A DNA stretch of 64,000 bases, from contig NZ_VRUR01000002.1 in NCBI RefSeq assembly GCF_008040165.1, positions 1 to 64,000 on the forward strand, in the 5' to 3' direction. The notes beneath the pieces are model-generated. The model was not told the origin of the DNA and searched no databases. It worked only from the letters and a program-made list of their open reading frames with translations. Each line of letters opens with the position of its first letter. Position 1 is the stretch's first letter. This DNA comes from Flagellimonas hymeniacidonis. GTDB taxonomy: Bacteria; Bacteroidota; Bacteroidia; Flavobacteriales; Flavobacteriaceae. Made by a program: the position numbers and the translations under genes. This document shows, one piece after another, positions 11,186 to 20,817 of this stretch.

Positions 11186-11878
11186 ATGATTACTTTTCAA
11201 GATTTAGAAGAAGGGGCTGAGATGGGTGTATCTATTTCAGAAGAAAAAACCCTTTCCGTTATTGATTTAATTGTTAGTGGAGGAACGGGTAGTATCGTTA
11301 TTATCATGGTACTTTTTGTACTTCTCTTTGTAGCCATGTACATTTATTTTGAACGCATTTTTGCTATTAAGGCGGCTTCAAAAATTGACAAAAACTTCAT
11401 GAATCAAATTCGTGACCATGTCATGAATGGTAAACTGGACGCAGCTAAAATTTTGTGTGCACAAACAGACTCACCCGTAGCAAGATTAACGGAAAAAGGA
11501 GTATCTAGAATCGGGAAACCTTTGGATGACATAAACACTGCAATTGAGAATGCGGGTACTTTAGAGGTTTACAAACTAGAAAAAAATGTTAGTGTTTTAG
11601 CTACTGTCGCTGGAGCTGCTCCAATGATTGGTTTCTTGGGAACCGTAATTGGTATGATTTTGGCGTTCCATGAAATGGCAAGTAGTGGCGGACAAGCGGA
11701 AATGGGATCATTAGCATCTGGAATTTATACCGCAATGACCACTACCGTTGCAGGATTGGTAGTAGGTATTATAGCCTATATTGGATACAATCATTTGGTA
11801 AACAGAACAGATAAGGTGGTACATAAAATGGAAGCCAATGCGGTTGAGTTTTTGGATTTATTGAATGAACCTATTTAG
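11186..11878 (+). CDS. exbB: MotA/TolQ/ExbB family proton channel protein
   Basis: 230 residues with three membrane segments: about 30-52, then two near 130-155 and 170-190 in the conserved channel block (APMIGFLGTVIGMI and TTTVAGLVVGIIAY). With ExbD it forms the inner-membrane motor that uses proton flow to energise TonB. An alternative start at 11222 would remove 12 residues; the first ATG is kept because this family often has a short acidic N-terminal stretch before the first helix. exbD follows 9 bases after the stop, so this is an operon. The partners suggest it powers SusC-type receptors such as the two in this window. Confidence 0.92.
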   Translation: MITFQDLEEGAEMGVSISEEKTLSVIDLIVSGGTGSIVIIMVLFVLLFVAMYIYFERIFAIKAASKIDKNFMNQIRDHVMNGKLDAAKILCAQTDSPVARLTEKGVSRIGKPLDDINTAIENAGTLEVYKLEKNVSVLATVAGAAPMIGFLGTVIGMILAFHEMASSGGQAEMGSLASGIYTAMTTTVAGLVVGIIAYIGYNHLVNRTDKVVHKMEANAVEFLDLLNEPI

Positions 11879-11887
11879 AATTTCAGT

Positions 11888-12274
11888 ATGAAACTAAAAG
11901 GAAGAAATAAGGTAAGCCCAGAATTTAGTATGTCATCGATGACGGATATTGTATTTCTGTTATTGGTATTTTTTATGCTGACTTCCAACGCGCCCAATGC
12001 TTTGGATTTACTGTTGCCAAAAGCTAAAGGGAAATCCACCAACACACAAAATGTTTCAGTAACCATAAACAAGAATCTGGAGTATTTTGTGAACAACGAA
12101 CAGATAAACGAGGAATACATTGAAATTGAACTAAAAAAGGCACTTGAAGGTCAAGAAAAGCCAACAATCATTTTAAGGGCAGAGGAAAGCGTGGCTATTA
12201 AAGAGGCCGTAAACGTGATGGACATTGCCAACAGAAATAGTTACAAGGTTATCTTGGCTGTGCGGCCAAAATGA
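11888..12274 (+). CDS. exbD: ExbD/TolR family biopolymer transport protein
   Basis: 128 residues. There is a short cytoplasmic N-terminus, one membrane helix (about 18-36) opening with the conserved sequence MTDIVFLLLVFFM, whose aspartate is the proton-carrying residue of the ExbB/ExbD motor, and then a periplasmic domain. Its stop codon overlaps the next start (ATGA arrangement at 12271), so translation with the TonB-like gene is coupled. Confidence 0.93.
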   Translation: MKLKGRNKVSPEFSMSSMTDIVFLLLVFFMLTSNAPNALDLLLPKAKGKSTNTQNVSVTINKNLEYFVNNEQINEEYIEIELKKALEGQEKPTIILRAEESVAIKEAVNVMDIANRNSYKVILAVRPK

Positions 12275-13152
12275 TGTCATTTTTAGATACGAGACACAAG
12301 AAAAAATCATTTACGCTTACAACACTTCTGTTAAGCGTGCTATTGCTATTGCTATTTTATATTGGACTTACTTACTTAGATCCGCCCATTGAAAATGGAA
12401 TTGCGGTCAATTTCGGCACCATGGATTTTGGCAGTGGTAAAGTACAACCCAAAGAAAAAGTTCGCTCCGAACCAAAAAAAGAAATAACCAAACCGGTAGA
12501 GCAGGTGCAGGAACAAGTTCAGCCCAAAGAAACAACTCCAGAAGCACCAGTTGAAAAGGTGCTAACCAGCGAAAACGAGGAGACAATCAAAATAAATCAG
12601 CAAAAAGAAGCCAAGCGCAAAGCAGATGAAGCTGCCAAAAAAGCCAAGGCTGAAACTGAGCGGATTGCTAGAGAGAAAAAACAAGCTGAGGACCGAAAAA
12701 GACAAGAACAAGAAGCAAAGAAAAAGAGTCTTGATGCCTTAATCGGTGGTATAGGAAAGTCTGATGGAAAAACTACTGGAAGTGAAGGAGATGATAACAA
12801 GGCTGGTGACAAAGGTAAACCCGACGGAGATCCTTATGCTACAAGTTCTTATGGAAGCCCAGGAAGTGGTAGTGGTACAGGAGGATATGGACTTAACGGC
12901 CGTTCTTTGGTAAACAAAGGCAAAGTGCAGCAAGAATGTAATGAAGACGGTACCGTTGTGGTTAGAATTGTAGTGGACCGGAATGGTAAAGTAATTAAGG
13001 CTACCCCTGGAGTTAAAGGGACTACCAATAATGCTCCCTGTTTATTGGCACCTGCGCGAAAAACTGCGTTTCTTCACAAATGGAATTTAGACTCAAATGC
13101 CCCATCACAACAAATAGGCTTTGTAGTAGTCAACTTTAAGCTCGGTCAGTAA
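12271..13152 (+). CDS. TonB-like energy transducer
   Basis: 293 residues. One N-terminal membrane helix lies at about 15-32. A proline/lysine/glutamate-rich spacer follows (about 55-100), then a strongly charged coiled coil rich in A, K, E and R (about 105-150), a Gly/Ser-rich linker (about 165-205) and a C-terminal domain with the TonB-type strand VVRIVVDRNGKVIKA. It should span the periplasm and deliver the ExbB/ExbD motor energy to outer-membrane receptors. The coiled coil and glycine linker resemble TolA as well as TonB, so a Tol-like envelope role remains possible. The overlap with exbD and 4-base gap to folC place it inside one operon. Confidence 0.85.
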   Translation: MMSFLDTRHKKKSFTLTTLLLSVLLLLLFYIGLTYLDPPIENGIAVNFGTMDFGSGKVQPKEKVRSEPKKEITKPVEQVQEQVQPKETTPEAPVEKVLTSENEETIKINQQKEAKRKADEAAKKAKAETERIAREKKQAEDRKRQEQEAKKKSLDALIGGIGKSDGKTTGSEGDDNKAGDKGKPDGDPYATSSYGSPGSGSGTGGYGLNGRSLVNKGKVQQECNEDGTVVVRIVVDRNGKVIKATPGVKGTTNNAPCLLAPARKTAFLHKWNLDSNAPSQQIGFVVVNFKLGQ

Positions 13153-13156
13153 TTCT

Positions 13157-14368
13157 ATGACTTATAAGGAAACTTTAAATTGGATGTTTCAACAACTTCC
13201 AATGTACCAGCAAAAAGGAGCTTCAGCACTTAAGGATAAATTAGATAATATCATTTATTTTTCTGAAGTCCTTGGGAGGCCTGAAAAGAAATTTAAAAGC
13301 ATTCATGTTGCTGGGACCAACGGAAAAGGCTCAAGTAGTCATATGTTGGCTTCAATTCTTCAAGAGGCAGGATATAAGGTTGGACTCTATACCTCTCCCC
13401 ATTTAAAAGATTTTAGAGAGCGTATTAAAATCAATGGGGAACCTATTGGCAAAAGGTGTGTAAAAGACTTTATAAGCAAGCACAAGGCATTTTTAGAGTA
13501 TAATGAACTTTCCTTTTTTGAAATGACCGTAGGGATGGCGTTTCATTATTTTGCGGAGGAAAAAGTAGATATTGCTGTGATTGAAGTGGGCTTAGGAGGT
13601 AGGTTGGACTCCACAAACATTATAATTCCTGAAATTTCATTAATTACCAACATTGGATTAGATCATACTCAAATTCTGGGAGATACTTTAGAAAAAATTG
13701 CTTTAGAAAAGGCTGGAATTATTAAAAGAGACGTCCCAGTGGTCATAAGTGAATCGAAACCTGAGACGGAAGGAATATTTAAATTGATAGCGGCCCAGAA
13801 AAGTGCTAAAATAGTTTTTGCTGAAGAACTTCCAAATGAAAACTATGAAACAGATTTGAAAGGGAGTTATCAGAAAAAAAATATGAACGGTGTGGTTACT
13901 GTCTTAAAAGAACTGAAAGGCTTTGGGATAGAATCAATGCATATAAAAAATGGGCTTTTAAACTGTATTAAGAACACTGGCCTTTTAGGTAGATGGCAGG
14001 TTTTAGGAGAAAAACCTATGACGGTTTGTGATACGGCACATAATACTGAAGGGTTACGAATGATTTTGAGCCAGATAGACAAATATGGCGCGAAACAGAT
14101 ACATTTTGTCCTTGGTTTTGTTAATGATAAGGATTTAAAGGATGTGCTTGCATTGTTTCCAAAGAATGCTAAGTACTATTTTACACGACCAAATATCCCA
14201 AGAGGCTTGGAGGCGGAAAAATTAAAGCAGGCAGCAAGTGAATTTGGACTAAAAGGGAAAACCTATAAATCTGTCAAAGTTGGCCTTAAAAAGGCGTTGA
14301 ACAATGCAAGGCTAGATGACTTTGTTTATATCGGAGGCAGTACTTTTGTGGTTTCTGAAGTGGTTTAA
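13157..14368 (+). CDS. folC: Bifunctional folylpolyglutamate/dihydrofolate synthase
   Basis: 403 residues, usual for FolC, a cytoplasmic Mur-ligase-type enzyme that joins glutamate to dihydropteroate and extends the folate polyglutamate tail. The ATP loop GTNGKGSSS is at 53-61, and the family block SPHLKDFRERI follows. The second half carries the CDTAHNTEG stretch at the ligase C-terminal domain junction. It begins 4 bases after the TonB-like gene, so it is probably the last gene of that operon. Confidence 0.94.
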   Translation: MTYKETLNWMFQQLPMYQQKGASALKDKLDNIIYFSEVLGRPEKKFKSIHVAGTNGKGSSSHMLASILQEAGYKVGLYTSPHLKDFRERIKINGEPIGKRCVKDFISKHKAFLEYNELSFFEMTVGMAFHYFAEEKVDIAVIEVGLGGRLDSTNIIIPEISLITNIGLDHTQILGDTLEKIALEKAGIIKRDVPVVISESKPETEGIFKLIAAQKSAKIVFAEELPNENYETDLKGSYQKKNMNGVVTVLKELKGFGIESMHIKNGLLNCIKNTGLLGRWQVLGEKPMTVCDTAHNTEGLRMILSQIDKYGAKQIHFVLGFVNDKDLKDVLALFPKNAKYYFTRPNIPRGLEAEKLKQAASEFGLKGKTYKSVKVGLKKALNNARLDDFVYIGGSTFVVSEVV

Positions 14369-14388
14369 AGATTTTGTGTTTTTTTCTT

Positions 14389-14418
14389 TTTGCTAAACAA
14401 AAAATGATGCTATATTTG
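14389..14418 (+). promoter_or_regulatory. Promoter of tRNA-Val(TAC): TTTG and TATATTTG boxes
   Basis: TTTG (14389-14392) and TATATTTG (14411-14418) are separated by 18 bases. This fits the Bacteroidota -33/-7 promoter well and sits 23 bases before the tRNA. It is the clearest complete promoter in the window. Confidence 0.75.
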
Positions 14419-14441
14419 CACTCCCATTCAGAAAATGGAAT

Positions 14442-14516
14442 GGGCGCGTAGCTCAGTTGGTTCAGAGCACCTGGTTTACACCCAGGGGGTCAGGGGTTCG
14501 AATCCCTTCGCGCCCA
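14442..14516 (+). tRNA. tRNA-Val (anticodon TAC)
   Basis: A full 75-base cloverleaf. The acceptor arm GGGCGCG (14442-14448) pairs with 14509-14515. The anticodon stem CCTGG/CCAGG encloses loop TTTACAC with anticodon TAC at 14477-14479. The T arm GGTTCGAATCC is canonical. The discriminator is A; CCA is not encoded. Confidence 0.97.
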
Positions 14517-14520
14517 CTAA

Positions 14521-14558
14521 AAAAAGGAGGCTTCAAAAAATTGAAGCCTCCTTTTTTT
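14521..14558 (+). terminator. Rho-independent terminator after tRNA-Val(TAC)
   Basis: A 16-bp perfect stem (14521-14536 with 14541-14556) with an AAAA loop runs into T residues, a few bases behind the tRNA. Confidence 0.92.
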
Positions 14559-14862
14559 ATATAAACGCTCACTTGATTTGGAAGTGATGTCTTTGTTGGC
14601 CATTTTGATTGATAATGTAGGCCTAAGTAAATATTTCAAGAGAGATGTATTGCAAAAAGTGCTGAAGAGATAATCATAACAAGGAGAAATTAAAATCAGA
14701 AAAACACCATTTATCTATCCTAATAAAATTAATAGATAAAGCAAATATTATACAAAAAAGGGTAAAGCTTCCCGAAGACATTTTACGTAAATCCTTATCG
14801 GATAGAACCGGAATCATTGGTTTTTATGGTAACTAGATGTAGTAAATAAATTTTAGAATGTC
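14559..14862 (+). other. Gene-poor stretch upstream of the AraC-type gene
   Basis: 304 bases with no intact gene. Two short reading frames in it look coding-like and are described separately as a possible broken gene at 14587-14836. No clear promoter for the downstream regulator was found. Confidence 0.4.
14587..14836 (+). pseudogene. Possible decayed small gene, frameshifted
   Basis: An ATG at 14587 opens a 28-codon frame ending at a TAA (14671-14673). Another frame, open without a start codon from 14666 to a TAG at 14834-14836, continues with 56 codons of balanced composition, including KLPEDILRKSLSDRTG. Changing the AGAGA run near 14667 by one GA unit joins the two into about 83 residues. 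The product is not recognised. It may be a remnant linked to the adjacent regulator or a chance reading frame in AT-rich DNA. Confidence 0.25.
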
Positions 14863-15312
14863 ATGAAAAAGCTTTTTAGACATTTTTTTTCTACATACAA
14901 TACTCAACCAGAGGAGTTTGGGAATACATCGGCAAACAAATATGTAAAGTCAGGTTTGTCACTGCAGGAAGCTTCCGAAATTAAGGAAAAAATTAAGCAG
15001 GCTTTTGAAAGAGATAAACTATATAAAAGCAATGCCATCGGCCTTAATGATCTTTCCTTACACATAGCAAAAGACCGATATAAAGTCTCCCAGGTACTCA
15101 ATGAATACTTGGCGAAGAATTTTTATTCCCTGTTAAATCATTACAGAATACAAGAGGCCAAAGATTTATTGGTGTCTCAACCGTTCCTTAGCGTAAAAGC
15201 AGTAATGTATGAAGTAGGCTTCAACAGTAAAACTAGTTTTTATAGTGCTTTTAAAAAGGAAACAGGATTATGTCCCAACGACTTTCGTGTTTTGACCTCC
15301 TACGCTTCCTAA
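14863..15312 (+). CDS. AraC-family regulator consisting of the DNA-binding domain
   Basis: 149 residues. The C-terminal 100 residues are an AraC/XylS double helix-turn-helix domain: first HTH around 63-85 (LNDLSLHIAKDRYKVSQVLNE) and second around 110-135 (SVKAVMYEVGFNSKTSFYSAFK), ending in the family motif GLCPNDFR. The segment KYVKSGLSLQEA ahead of it is what normally links the DNA-binding domain to an N-terminal sensor or membrane domain in Bacteroidota regulators. Here no sensor domain is present, so it is either a naturally small regulator or a truncated larger one. It precedes the SusC/SusD operon by 468 bases on the same strand and is the obvious candidate regulator. Regulation is inferred from position only. 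Confidence 0.8.
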   Translation: MKKLFRHFFSTYNTQPEEFGNTSANKYVKSGLSLQEASEIKEKIKQAFERDKLYKSNAIGLNDLSLHIAKDRYKVSQVLNEYLAKNFYSLLNHYRIQEAKDLLVSQPFLSVKAVMYEVGFNSKTSFYSAFKKETGLCPNDFRVLTSYAS

Positions 15313-15780
15313 CTTAAATAGGATTTTCTCTTCCTTTTCCTCTTAATTATGCTACTTAGAGGATTGTAAATTACAAATCAGTTTTTGGGAATTTAGCGTA
15401 TAGTTTTTTGTGCTATTTAAAGCTACCAAACTTCACTCTCTTTATGCATTGCTATAGAGATTTGTTAAAATTTAAGAAACCTTTTTACTTAGAATTTGGG
15501 AATAAACAATTGTTAAAAACGGTACTCCCCGTTGGGCTAGTATTTTTTTGTTGTTCGGCCCGTTTTAGAAGTACCCTTTATGTTCAATCTTATAATTGTT
15601 TTGTTGTTGCAATTGTAAAGGTAAGGCGGTGAGAGGCCTTACTACCTTAAAATAGAGACTTTCCAATAAGTTTTGTTTTCGTAATAGGGAGTATTATTTG
15701 AATTAGCTATCAAACACCTTCTTCCGCCTGCCTTTCTCAGTTGCGCTAACTCATTAATTACTAACAAAACTTTTAACTCT
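15313..15780 (+). other. Long leader/promoter region of the first SusC operon
   Basis: 468 bases between the AraC-type gene and susC. A 74-codon open frame here (15408-15632) has no signs of coding. A TTTG followed 21 bases later by an ATTATTTG stretch (about 15669-15696) resembles a promoter, but its TA is misplaced. A long untranslated leader is plausible. Confidence 0.35.
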
Positions 15781-18700
15781 ATGAAAGTAAAGAAGCTATT
15801 TGGGACCCTCGTCTTAATGTTATTTTGTATAGCATTTGCCCGGTCTCAAGAAAAAACGATTACCGGTACAATCATTGACCAGACAGGAATACCACTACCT
15901 GGAGTCAATATTGTAGTCGATGGTACTACCAATGGGACACAATCTGACTTTGATGGTAATTATTCCATTGTAGCAAGTGTTGGTCAAACACTGGTGTACA
16001 CTTATCTCGGTCAAAGGCCAGCAAGAAGACTTGTTGGTGCACAAAGTGTTATAGATATCCAAATGGAGGAAGATGCACAAGCCTTGGAAGAGGTTGTAGT
16101 GACGGCATTGGGTATTAAAAGAGAAAAACAAGCTTTGGGATACGCAGTTGCCGAAGTTTCTTCTGAACAACTGGAAGAAAAGGCCGAAGGAGATTTGGGA
16201 AGAGTCCTGATCGGTAAAGCATCTGGGGTTAATATCACTCAGCAAAGTGGTCTTTCGGGCTCTGGTACAAATATCGTTATTAGAGGATATAATTCTTTTA
16301 GTCAAAGTAACCAACCTTTATTCATTGTTGATGGAGTTCCTTTTAATGGAGATACTAACTCCTCGGGCAGACAAGGATCTAGACAGGATTTCATTAATGG
16401 GAACAACGGATCCAGCAGGTTTTTGGATTTAGACCCTAACAGTATAGAAAGTGTAAACGTGCTAAAAGGTTTGGCCGCATCTACACTTTATGGTTCTTTA
16501 GGTAGAAATGGTGTTATTCTAATAACAACTAAAGCAGGTTCTGGAGGGCAGGGTGCAAAGAAGACAGAGATCACTGTAAACAGTTCTTTGTTTTTTAATG
16601 AAATTGCCTCAACTCCAGAATATCAAAACCAATTTGGTAACGGTTTCGACCAGTCCTTTGGATGGTTCTTCAGCAACTGGGGACCTAGTTTTGATAGAGA
16701 CGGAATCTCTGGTTGGGGAAACAGTACAGCTTTTGATGCCAATGGAACACTTCCACACCCATATTCAATTTCTGCTGCGGGACAACAGGCATTCCCAGAA
16801 TTCGCTAACGCAAGATATGAATGGAGACCTTATGATAGCTTTGGAGATTTCTTTAAAACAGGAACGGTTACCAATCTATCTATAAATGCAAGTGGTAGCT
16901 CAGACGATGGTAAAGTATCCTACAATGCCAATTATGGCCATTTAAAAGATATTGGTTTTACACCTGGAAACAGCTTAAACAGGAACAATTTTGGTATCGG
17001 TGGTCGTGCTGTTCTTAGTAACAAATTCACCATATCTGGAGCATTAAATTTTGCAAGAACAAAGTTTATATCGCCTCCAGTGGCCTTGAGTCAAGGTAAT
17101 GGAGCAACAGGCTCTGGTTCTTCCGTATTTGGAGATTTGTTCTTTACGCCTAGAAGTATTGATGTCGTTGGGCTTCCTTTTCAAAGCCCCATTGATGGAA
17201 GTAGTATTTATTATAGAAATGGTAATGATATTCAACACCCCTTATGGACCGCAAATAATGCGGGAACAAGGCAAGAAACCAATAGAGTTTTTGGTAATAT
17301 GGGAATCCAATACCAGTTTAATGACAATCTAAACCTTATCTATAGGGTTGGTATTGACGTTTATAGTGAAAACAACGTGAATTTTCAAAATAAAGGAGGA
17401 ATCAACGGAAATGTTCCACAACCTAGATTGGCCAGCGGTATTTATGAAACATGGAACAATACCAATACCATTTGGGATCATAATATTGCGTTCAATGGCG
17501 ATTATGACATTACTGAGAAAGTTGGAACAACATTTAATGTTGGTGTTAATGGTAGACGGGAAATCTTTGACCAGAATGGTATCGCAAGTGACGCACAGCA
17601 AGTATTTGGAGTTTTAAGACACTTTAACTTCTTAAATCAGAATGAGATACAACAAACCTCTGAAAGAAATCTTGTTGGATTCTATGGTCAGGTAGAATTG
17701 GATTACGATAACTACGTATACCTAACCTTGGCCGGAAGAAACGATTGGGTTTCCAACCTTTCAACTGCTAACAGGTCACTTTTTTATCCTAGTGCAAGTG
17801 TTTCTTTTGTGCCAACAAAAGCTTTTGATGGCCTAAAGAGTGAAAATGTACTCAACTATTTAAAAATAAGAGCAGGATATGGTACTTCGGCTGGATTCCC
17901 AGATGCGAATTCTGATAATTTCCCAGTTTCTAACCGATTAGTGTTAGATACCCAAGATTTTCAAGATGCAACAGGAACCAATGTGGTGACCAATACGAGT
18001 CCATTAACACTTGGAAATCCAGATTTGAAACCTGAGCAAGTTTCCGAAATAGAACTTGGAGTTGAAACAAGATGGTGGGATGGTAGAATCACTTTAGATG
18101 CTTCGGTTTACGAACGAACTACCACAGATTTGATTGTTCAGCAGCCGTTAGATCCATCCTCTGGTTTCTTTAGAACCAATACTAACGTAGGTGAGATTAA
18201 GGGAGAGGGGATAGAAATAGATCTTGGACTTAACTTTTTTAGAAGTGCGGAAGAAGGTGGTTTTGACTGGAGCACAAACATCAACTTTACTGCTAATGAG
18301 TCTGAGGTTACCGACTTGGGACAAGAAACAGATTTGATAGTATACTCTGGTTTTGGCAACTTAGGAAATGCCGCAATAGAAGGGCAGCCTTTAGGAGTAA
18401 TATACGGAACTCGTATTCTAAGAGATGCCAATGGTCAATTTGTGGTCAATAGTATTGGGGACTTTGTTCAAGATCCACAAGATGGGGTGATTGGTGATCC
18501 AAATCCAGATTTTGTGGCAAACATCAACAACACTTTTTCCTATAAAAATTTCAGTTTTGGATTCCAGTTTAACTGGACACAAGGAGGTGATATTTGGTCC
18601 AGTACAATTTCCACCCTACTGGGTAGAGGTCTTATTGTTGAAACACTTGATCGTGAAAATACATTTGTATTACCAGGTGTTCAAAGTGATGGTAGAGTCA

Positions 18701-19032
18701 ATGACGTACAGATAAACAACTCAGATTATTTTTTCAATAACATTTTAGGGACTATTTCAGAACTGCAGGTGTTTGATGCTACAGTGCTTCGTTTACAGGA
18801 AGTTACATTAGGCTACTCTTTGCCCAAGAAGTATTTGAAAGACACGCCTTTTGGAGCACTTTCTTTTACTGTTTCTGGATTCAATCTTTGGTATGATGCG
18901 ATTAACACTCCCAATGGTGCCAATTTTGATCCTAACACTTCTGGTACAGGGGTGGGTAACGGATTTGGTTTCGATTTCCTTAATGGACCAAGTTCAAGAA
19001 GATATGGATTCAGTGTAAAAGCAACATTCTAA
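15781..19032 (+). CDS. SusC/RagA-type TonB-linked outer-membrane protein (no STN domain)
   Basis: 1083 residues. A signal peptide (1-22, ending RSQ) is followed by a carboxypeptidase-regulatory-like domain (about 24-110, ITGTIIDQTG), the TonB plug domain (about 115-240) with the SusC-typical LKGLAASTLYGSLGRNGVILITTK block, and a large beta-barrel ending in a terminal aromatic strand (GFSVKATF). It should import a ligand across the outer membrane, driven by TonB, with the SusD lipoprotein acting as lid. It lacks the N-terminal STN signalling domain of the second SusC in the window, so it is not expected to signal to a FecR/sigma pair. First gene of a three-gene operon; susD starts within about 20 bases. 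The ligand is unknown because no enzyme accompanies it. Confidence 0.93.
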   Translation: MKVKKLFGTLVLMLFCIAFARSQEKTITGTIIDQTGIPLPGVNIVVDGTTNGTQSDFDGNYSIVASVGQTLVYTYLGQRPARRLVGAQSVIDIQMEEDAQALEEVVVTALGIKREKQALGYAVAEVSSEQLEEKAEGDLGRVLIGKASGVNITQQSGLSGSGTNIVIRGYNSFSQSNQPLFIVDGVPFNGDTNSSGRQGSRQDFINGNNGSSRFLDLDPNSIESVNVLKGLAASTLYGSLGRNGVILITTKAGSGGQGAKKTEITVNSSLFFNEIASTPEYQNQFGNGFDQSFGWFFSNWGPSFDRDGISGWGNSTAFDANGTLPHPYSISAAGQQAFPEFANARYEWRPYDSFGDFFKTGTVTNLSINASGSSDDGKVSYNANYGHLKDIGFTPGNSLNRNNFGIGGRAVLSNKFTISGALNFARTKFISPPVALSQGNGATGSGSSVFGDLFFTPRSIDVVGLPFQSPIDGSSIYYRNGNDIQHPLWTANNAGTRQETNRVFGNMGIQYQFNDNLNLIYRVGIDVYSENNVNFQNKGGINGNVPQPRLASGIYETWNNTNTIWDHNIAFNGDYDITEKVGTTFNVGVNGRREIFDQNGIASDAQQVFGVLRHFNFLNQNEIQQTSERNLVGFYGQVELDYDNYVYLTLAGRNDWVSNLSTANRSLFYPSASVSFVPTKAFDGLKSENVLNYLKIRAGYGTSAGFPDANSDNFPVSNRLVLDTQDFQDATGTNVVTNTSPLTLGNPDLKPEQVSEIELGVETRWWDGRITLDASVYERTTTDLIVQQPLDPSSGFFRTNTNVGEIKGEGIEIDLGLNFFRSAEEGGFDWSTNINFTANESEVTDLGQETDLIVYSGFGNLGNAAIEGQPLGVIYGTRILRDANGQFVVNSIGDFVQDPQDGVIGDPNPDFVANINNTFSYKNFSFGFQFNWTQGGDIWSSTISTLLGRGLIVETLDRENTFVLPGVQSDGRVNDVQINNSDYFFNNILGTISELQVFDATVLRLQEVTLGYSLPKKYLKDTPFGALSFTVSGFNLWYDAINTPNGANFDPNTSGTGVGNGFGFDFLNGPSSRRYGFSVKATF

Positions 19033-19054
19033 GATGACAAAAAAAGATAGAAAA

Positions 19055-20788
19055 ATGAAAATAAGAAGCAAACATATAGCAATGAGTCTATTTACTGGAC
19101 TCTTGATGATGACCTCTTGCGAAGTCACTGAGCTAGATATAACAAACGATCCAAACTTTCTAACGCCTGATTTAGCAGCTCCAGATTTCTTTATTACTTC
19201 TATACAAGAAGATTTTGCTAGACAATTGGACGGTGATGTTTCAGGTGATCCAAATGATAATTTTGTGACCGGTGGTTTTCAATTCGGAGATGGCCTTTCA
19301 CCTTTGGGTATGGAACTTACCAGAATAATGCAAATGTCCAGTAGAGATTATGAAAGTACCTACCAGGATAGTGATGTTGATGATGAATGGGATAATGCTT
19401 ACCGAGGGATTCTTTTCGATATTAGATTGATGACCCCCTTGGCAGAAGAAGCGGGTCAAACACGTCATTTAGGGATTGCTCAATTTATTGAAGCATATAC
19501 AATATCTTCTTTAGTAGACTTTTTTGGTGACATACCTTATACCGAGGCAGTTCAAGCTCCAGAGATTGTTAATGCAACTTTAGATAGTGGTGCATCCGTA
19601 TATGAGGCAGCACTTGCACTTTTGGATCAAGCAATAATCAATTTTACCAATACGGCATCTGCCACACCTCCAACAGAGCTTTTTTACGGCAATGACTACA
19701 CCAAGTGGGTTAAGGCAGCCAATACATTAAAAATGAAGCTTTACCTACAGACAAGGCTAGTGGACCCAGGCGCTATAGATGCCTTTAATGCAATAGTCAA
19801 TTCTGGAGATTATATTACAGATACTGCAGATGATTTTGATTTTGTTTGGCCAGGTACAAGTGCTGCACAGCCAGATAATAGACACCCAAGATATGGACTG
19901 AACTACGTTTCCAATGGCCCTGGGGATTATGCTTCAAACTGGTTGATAAATAAAATGCAAACAACCAATGACCCAAGGATTAGGTACTATTTTTATAGAC
20001 AGACCAATGAAGTTCCTGGGCAGGAGATTCCCGCAGATGAGCAAACGTTGAGATGTTCGTTGCAAACCCCACCATTGCATTACACTACGGGAGGCTTTAC
20101 ATTTTGTAATCTGCCAAATGGATACTGGGGTAGAGATCACGGAGATGATGAAGGTGCTCCACCAGATGGCCCCTTAAGAACAACTTGGGGGGTATATCCA
20201 GCAGGTGGTCGTTTTGACGATGATAGCTTTAGTCCTGTAGCACAGCCTACAGATCCATTATCTAATGGTGGCGGTGGTGCCGGTGTAACGCCAATCTTAA
20301 ATGCTTTTATGGTTGATTTTTGGAGAGCGGAAATAGAATTGGCTCAAGGTAATGCCGCATTGGCACAAGGTTTCTTGGAAGCGGGAATGACAAAACAGAT
20401 AGCAAAAGCAAGAAGTTTCGTATCAGTCGATCCTAATGCTGACCTTTCTTTTGAACCGTTGGCAACCGATGTAACAGACTTTATTAATGGAGTGGTTTCA
20501 GACTTTGGAGCAGCTTCTGGAGATGACCAATGGAATATTTTGGCAGAAAGTTACTTTGTAGCTCACTACGGAAATGGGATTGAGACATATAACTTCTACA
20601 GAAGAACAGGGTTTCCAAATAGTTTGCAGCCTAATAGGGAACTAGATCCAGGAAGTTTTCCGAGGTCTATGTTTTACCCTAACCAAGCAGTGACTTCTAA
20701 TTCCAACATTACGCAAAAAGCAAATCTTGCGGTACAGGTATTTTGGGATAATAATCCAGCAGGACCTTCATTCCCTAATTCGAACTAA
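19055..20788 (+). CDS. SusD-like outer-membrane lipoprotein (SusD-like_2 type)
   Basis: 577 residues from the chosen start. An upstream ATG at 19034 adds 7 residues, but the ATG at 19055 gives a standard lipoprotein signal with lipid-attachment cysteine C22 (MMTSC). The mature part begins with the asparagine-rich LDITNDPNFLTP stretch typical of the SusD-like_2 branch, followed by TPR-type helices with conserved AQFIEAYTISSLVDFFGDIPY. It should sit on the cell surface and close over the neighbouring SusC barrel to capture a ligand. SusD-like_2 proteins occur in peptide and glycan systems alike, so the substrate is open. Second gene of the operon. Confidence 0.92.
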   Translation: MKIRSKHIAMSLFTGLLMMTSCEVTELDITNDPNFLTPDLAAPDFFITSIQEDFARQLDGDVSGDPNDNFVTGGFQFGDGLSPLGMELTRIMQMSSRDYESTYQDSDVDDEWDNAYRGILFDIRLMTPLAEEAGQTRHLGIAQFIEAYTISSLVDFFGDIPYTEAVQAPEIVNATLDSGASVYEAALALLDQAIINFTNTASATPPTELFYGNDYTKWVKAANTLKMKLYLQTRLVDPGAIDAFNAIVNSGDYITDTADDFDFVWPGTSAAQPDNRHPRYGLNYVSNGPGDYASNWLINKMQTTNDPRIRYYFYRQTNEVPGQEIPADEQTLRCSLQTPPLHYTTGGFTFCNLPNGYWGRDHGDDEGAPPDGPLRTTWGVYPAGGRFDDDSFSPVAQPTDPLSNGGGGAGVTPILNAFMVDFWRAEIELAQGNAALAQGFLEAGMTKQIAKARSFVSVDPNADLSFEPLATDVTDFINGVVSDFGAASGDDQWNILAESYFVAHYGNGIETYNFYRRTGFPNSLQPNRELDPGSFPRSMFYPNQAVTSNSNITQKANLAVQVFWDNNPAGPSFPNSN

Positions 20789-20817
20789 TTAAAGCAATGA
20801 CTGATAAAAATAATATT

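Noticed and set aside
14442..14516. tRNA-Val(TAC) as phage or island attachment site
   Set aside because: No integrase gene and no repeated tRNA 3' end were found downstream within the window.
15408..15632. 74-codon open frame ahead of the first susC
   Set aside because: Composition is not protein-like, it lies in the probable leader of susC, and no start signal or similarity supports it.
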